Assembly (NCBI GenBank): GCA_946894095.1
Contig: OX335660.1
Span: 17,613,001 to 17,677,000 of the forward strand
Direction: 5' to 3'
Length of the DNA: 64,000 nt
Source of the DNA: Incurvaria masculella
Taxonomy: Eukaryota; Arthropoda; Insecta; Lepidoptera; Incurvariidae
Below, in pieces: positions 36,401 through 42,400 of this stretch (within the stretch, counting starts at the first letter, position 1; each line of letters starts with the position of its first letter). The translations under genes were made by a program, and so were the position numbers. The notes beneath the pieces are model-generated. The model saw only the letters and a list, made by a program, of their open reading frames with translations. It searched no databases and was not told the DNA's origin.

Positions 36401-39400
36401 TTTTATGGATGAAAAAAGATGTTTTGAAATATTTTCACAAATTATTATTCCGTTTCGTTACGTAATCTTGATTAAATAGTTAAAAGGGCAGCAACTGAAT
36501 TACATCTTCGAGCATTAATTGGCTACCACATGAACCATACGCAATTAGGCAGGGGGGGGGGGATAATCTGTGTTAAAATTAATTATGTGTTAAATCGGCG
36601 CACTGAGTGAGTCCGAGTTTGATTGAACCACAGAATATGTAGTAAAAACTTGTATGGTCAATTTAGGTAAGAGCTCTGACTCACCACCGCGCCAAAAGAA
36701 GTAAAACTTGTTAGTTTTAATTTAAAGCATACGAATTCTCCAGTAACTTGAATAAGGAAAATCCAGCTTAAAAGCAAGAAATTTAATCTACTTCACAAAT
36801 TTCAAGGACAACGTCAGTTTGTTGTAGTTTACCTTAAGGTGGGCCTTCTCGCTCAACTCCCTATACAAACGTGGAAAGAAGATGATGTGCATATTTCTTA
36901 TCAGAGAGCCAAAATTATACTCGATACAACTTTATTTGATCGAACTATATGTCCGATGACCATTGGCATTGTAAAATAGTGTTGTTATATAATAAATTAG
37001 GAGGTGGATTACTCAATGATAAAATAACAACATCTTAAAAAGATAAGTCATCAGACCTAGCCCGCGAATGAGTTAATGCACGGTACAAAACCGTCCTATT
37101 GCTCTCTGGGAACTTCTCTGTTTCAAAGAAAAAGACAGGCTCCATGTTGAGGAGGATACAACATTTCCACAAAACAGACAATGCGCATTGTGTTTGATTT
37201 GGAAAGATTTACGAAATGTTTAATTACAAACGACTTATAGCTAAAAGTAAATCACGACCGCTGTAGTCGAAAATCAAACAAAAACCAGATTGAATATAAA
37301 GCTTCACGAAACAAGCTAGGTCTGAGTGGTCAGTCTGAGTTCTCACCTAAACTGGAATTTACGGAACTTCGAAGTTACGTAAAAACGTCAAACCCCATAC
37401 AAATATGTACTATTTATTCTGTGGTTTTACTTCTTCAAGCTGTCAAAGTCAAACGCGTATGAAATTGTAAGAAAACGCGGAGTAGTCGTAAACGGAAACG
37501 TCGACGTATTTACGCCGACGGTGAGTAAGCTGTCCAAATCAAACTCGAACTCGCAGATATTAGTTCGTTTAACGCCCACTGCGCGCGCTCCTCAATTTCT
37601 CCATACTATTGAAAACGCCAGTCGATCGTAAACGCCAATACGTAAACGTATACGCCAATTTAGGTGACAACTGGGACTACAGGCTCTGAGTGGTCAGTCT
37701 GAGTTCTCACCTAAATTGGCGTTTATGTAACTTCGAAGTTCCGTAAAATCGTCAAACTCCATACAAGTTTTTACTAGATATTCTATGGTTTTACTTCTTC
37801 AAGCTGTCAAAGTCAAACTCGGACTTTCGATTTGTATAAAAACACGGAGTCGGCGTAAACAGCAACGTCGGCGCATTTACGGCAACGTTGAGTAAGCTGC
37901 CGTGTGCTAAGCTGCAGTTTTTCGTGTATGCAACGAGTTTAATTATCCAAATACCTTTGATATTTCATATACTTCTTTTGTTCGTAGCCATCTTGAAAAT
38001 GCGTCGACTGTTTGGAACCCCCAGTACGGAATATATAAAGACAATCTTGAAAGGATCCAAAAAAAAATTCTTCAAATATAAAAGATTTAGAACTGGTGCT
38101 GATCGGAACGATATTCAGTTACCTTCACTCGTGGATAGGCGAGACATTAGAGATCTTTTATTTGTTTAAAATTATACATTTCCATATAGACTCTTCTCAC
38201 CTTTTGGAACAAATTAACTTTAGATGTCCAACCAAATCTACCCGTTCACACGATACTTTCTACGTAAAGAGATGTAACACCAATTATTCAAAAAACTGTT
38301 TCATAAGAAGAAGTTGTACAACTTTTAATAAAAAGTGTGTTGACCTTGATATTTTTAATTTAACATTGTATAAATTTAAGAAATCTTTGTTTGAGTTATT
38401 TTTGTGTAGCAAATAGTATGCGTGTTCTTTGTTTTTTGTTTCTGGTTTTAAGTTGGTCATTCAATCTGTTTGTGTTATCATTTTGTTTCTGTTATTTTGT
38501 TATTTATCTTTACTGAAACTTGTTATTCATACTATGTAAGATATTTCTATGCGTGGAAACTTTGCTGGTTTGTGTGTATTTTTCTGGAAGTAATTTATAT
38601 GTTTGCTTTGTAACTGTATGTTTCCCAAAGAAAAAAAAAAAAAATCTAACTCGGACTCGCAAATGTTAGTTCGATTACCGCGCACTACGCGTGCTCTTCA
38701 ATTTCTCCATACATTTGTAAACGCCAGTCGATCGGTTTGCCGTAAACGACAATTTAGGTGACAACTGAGACTACAAGCTCTGATGACTAACCTTTTTAAG
38801 ATGTTTTATTTTATCGTTGAGTAATCCACCTTCAATGTTATCATATTGTTTAAAACAAGCGAAAAATTCGAACTTTCAGGCCTTATAAGTTAGAAACCAA
38901 ACGCAATTTTACAATGCCAATGGTCTACGGTGTATGGCGCGAACCGTGCTGGCGGCAACGTAGGTAGCTCCTGCGGTGGGGACGACGACGGGCGGACAGC
39001 TGCAGGAGCGCCGCTGCTCCCGCGTCCGCGCTTAGCACGCCCAGCATCACCTCACTTCACTGCACCGCACTACTGCTGCTGTCGCAACACTGAGTCGCCC
39101 CATTCGTCTATCTATACGACGCGCACTACGCCACCGACAGATTAGTTTATAATTTGGCGCGAAAGTAAGCTCGCAGCGCACGCGCCGCTCCGCTCCGCCA
39201 ACGATGCGAGTATGTACGCGAGTCGTCTGTCGCTTCCTTCCTTCCCTTCCCTTCCCTCTCTGCGTCGGCCGCCCCTAGGGCGAGGCAGGCGCGCCGCGCC
39301 GCTCGCGCGAGGGACAGGTGCGCCGCCGCTCCGCCGCCACAGCCGCGGCCGGCGAGAGCGGAACGCTTCCCGCCCCGCATCACCCCTCCCTCCCGCCGCG

Positions 39401-42400
39401 ATGTTCGCGGTCGCGGCAGAATGCGCCCGACCTGTCGCGCGATCGATCTGAATGATCACACTCCCGCACCCTGACATGGATGGCTAATACCCACTAATAC
39501 CACACAAGTGCAGTCATGACACCAATACCCTACATTTTCGAAGGAATAGGTGCCATGCCAGGACCTTATATGAGTACGGCTACCAATGACGGCTACACTG
39601 AACTGGATGGAAAAAACGGACGATTTTTCATTGTCGCTTCAACCATGGTTTCATCCAATGTGGTGGCGGGCTTAACCCTACCACCTAAGTCATGGTCCGA
39701 TTTGAACTATCGTTACAGAAAGCGCGTTCACGACTGGTCCGATTCACGCTGACAGCCCGAAAAATCGCGTCCCCTGAACGGTATGGAATCATCGTTACAT
39801 CATTCAATGCCGTACACAGTGCTCGTGCTTTGAAGGTAGCTTACGGCACTGTGTGTGTGTGTGACTGACAGTGTCACATTTTGAAGTTCCTGTAGCGTTA
39901 TTTATAGCCTTCCGACCGTGTTTTTTCACAAACCGTTAAATGTCTCTCAGGTGAAAATCCAAGGTGCCTACTCTAGTAGGTACTTACATAATTACTCTAT
40001 AGTTTAAGGCGGGGCGGGGCGGTGGCATCCACAGAAATCGGAATATACTAAATTCCGATTTCTGTGGTGGCATCTGTGGGTATCATACACGGGTCATATA
40101 CGATCTGCGCGCCGCACGTAAAGTCCTTATACAGAGTGTTTCGATATGAGTTCGCGTATGTTGTTATTAGATGAACTGTCTATTAGACAGTTCATCGTGA
40201 CTCTGATTTTAGTCGGTGTCGGACTCGCACACGAAGGGTTCCGTACCATAGTACAAGATTTAAAAAAAAACAGGTTTTTTTGTAAGGGGCCCAACTTTAA
40301 TTATTCTATTTAATTAATTTTACTTATTTGTTGTTAAAGCGGCAAAATAAACACATACTCTGTGAACATTTCAGCTGCCTACCTATTATGGTTCATGATA
40401 TACAGCCCTGTGACAGACGGACGGGTGGACGGACGGACAGCAGAAGCTTAGTAAAAGGGTTCCGTTGGCACCCTTTGGGCACGGAACCCTAAAAAGGAAA
40501 GAATTTGGGTTGAAGTAAAGAACGGAGCGAGGTAAATTCAACCTTTATACCAAGATCTATTTTGTATAGCTAATCTAAGTAACGCAACCACTTGGCGCAG
40601 GCAGACTCACATATTTAGCATCAGAGGGTTGGTTTCTAACCTGTGAACCTAGATTCAGCCATTTACCTTATCGTGACCAAAAATGTTGTGACCTCCCGGA
40701 ATATAAGTAATCTAGATATTATGTCTTTTTATTATGTGAAACTTTGATGCTGTGAAATTAGATAAGATAAGATTAAGTGAAGAAGATAAACACGATAAAT
40801 ATTTGCGAGTTTTAATTGCAGCACTCGGCAAATTCAATTGACGATTGGATATCACTGCACAGCTACACACTTATTTTTTTTATCAGTAATATTTTGTGTT
40901 AAAATAACAAAATTATTTTTATTTGTTGTTTTGTTGAAGACAATAATAGTTTCAAGCACATTTTCTGGCGTTTGTTAAAACAAATAAATAATCGTATCTT
41001 TCGTTGTCCTTATCTTTGGTTCGTAATCCATGTAAAACTGTAGGTCCACTTCCTCTATTATTCCGGGAGGTCACGACATTTTTGGTCACGATAAGGTAAA
41101 TGGCTGAATCTGGGTTCACAGGTTAGAGACCAACCCTCTGATACTAAATATGTCGGTCTGTCCGTGCCAAGTGGTTGCGTTATCTAGATTGACTATATAA
41201 AATATATTCTGGTATGTACCTGCTGATTAATATACTGATTGTCTGGAAACATCGATACCTATTAATTATACAACAATAACCAGACGGTTTCATTACTAAA
41301 TACTTAAATATACCTAAAGTTATATCTGTAACCTAAATCACCGATAACTAAGAAATGCAATCAAATATTTGTTCGGTTTTTATATTGCCAAGCAAGTATG
41401 TACCGGTACTTTCATGCTTCGTCATTTGCATCCATTTACCTTATCATATATATTGTATGTCACCATAACTACTTTTTCAGTCGCCTTATCTACGTAACGC
41501 AACCACTTGGAACAGGCAGACCGTCACATTTAGCTTCAGAGGGATGGTGTTTATGATGTGAACCCAGTTTCAGCCATTTACGTTATCGTTACCATTTTTG
41601 TCGCGACCTCCTAGTCTATATTATATGGTAGGGTTAAGCCGAGGGTTAAGCAACCCGCCCGAGTTGGTACCATCCCATTGTCGGCTAGTGAATGGACAAG
41701 CTATGTGTGACAGAGGTTAGGGCTGTGGTTAGGGTAGGTTCCTTACGGTTCATATGTACACAGAATATGCAGAGAGCATCTCATCAGTGTATGATGTGTG
41801 TGTGTGGAGGTACTCACCGGGTTTGACGGGCGAGATCTTGGGCTCGAGGTGGTGCTCCTGCACCTGCGGACAGGCGCACACGTTAGCGTGAGGTGTGTGT
41901 GTGTATAGGGGGTGTGGTGGTGTGGGGGGGTGTAGAGGCATGTATAGTTACAGACCTGCAGCTTGTTGGTGTAGGGGTTGAAGATAAACTTGTTGTCGAG
42001 CTCGTTGCGCGGCGTCGCCGCCAGCGCCGACAGCGCCTCCGGTAGCGCCTTCATCTCCTGCGCACGCGCACACACACACCGTTACACCCTCGCCATCGTC
42101 ATACGTCTTAACAACTTACAACGTAAAGTGATTACAACCGACGACGGCGGTGGTTATGTGGGGTTGACACGCTTCCATTTTGGTCTTCATTCCATTTTCG
42201 TTTCTTGTCCTTTCAGCGATAGGATGGTAGGTAGTCGCTCCATGAATCGCCTGCCATTCGAAAGCCACAACAGCGCCGCGCGCCCACCGAGTGGGAGTCC
42301 GGGAGTCTGAACGCAATGCAAAACATTATGTTCTGCATTGCGTTCAGACTCCCGTGCACGCACGAAGCGTTCGACGCGTTCTGGCGGGGGCGCGGCGCTG

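Larger units (their letters stand above)
36834..38929. mobile_element. rearranged MITE A interrupted by MITE B copies
   Basis: 36834-37055 is the complement of the 3' half of MITE A (ends CCTTAAGGTGG). From about 37060 the 5' half reads forward (CACGGTACAAAACCGT…) to 37325. Two MITE B copies and a LINE follow. MITE A resumes at about 38783 (GATGACTAACCTTTTTAAGA) to 38929. The canonical order is seen at 8412-8961. Confidence 0.75.

Noticed and set aside
36551..36562. Run of 12 G as a functional element
   Set aside because: Isolated homopolymer, possibly a length-calling artefact.
39142..39477. Ala/Arg-rich ORFs in the CpG island
   Set aside because: No domain and no splice connection in phase; GC-driven open frames.
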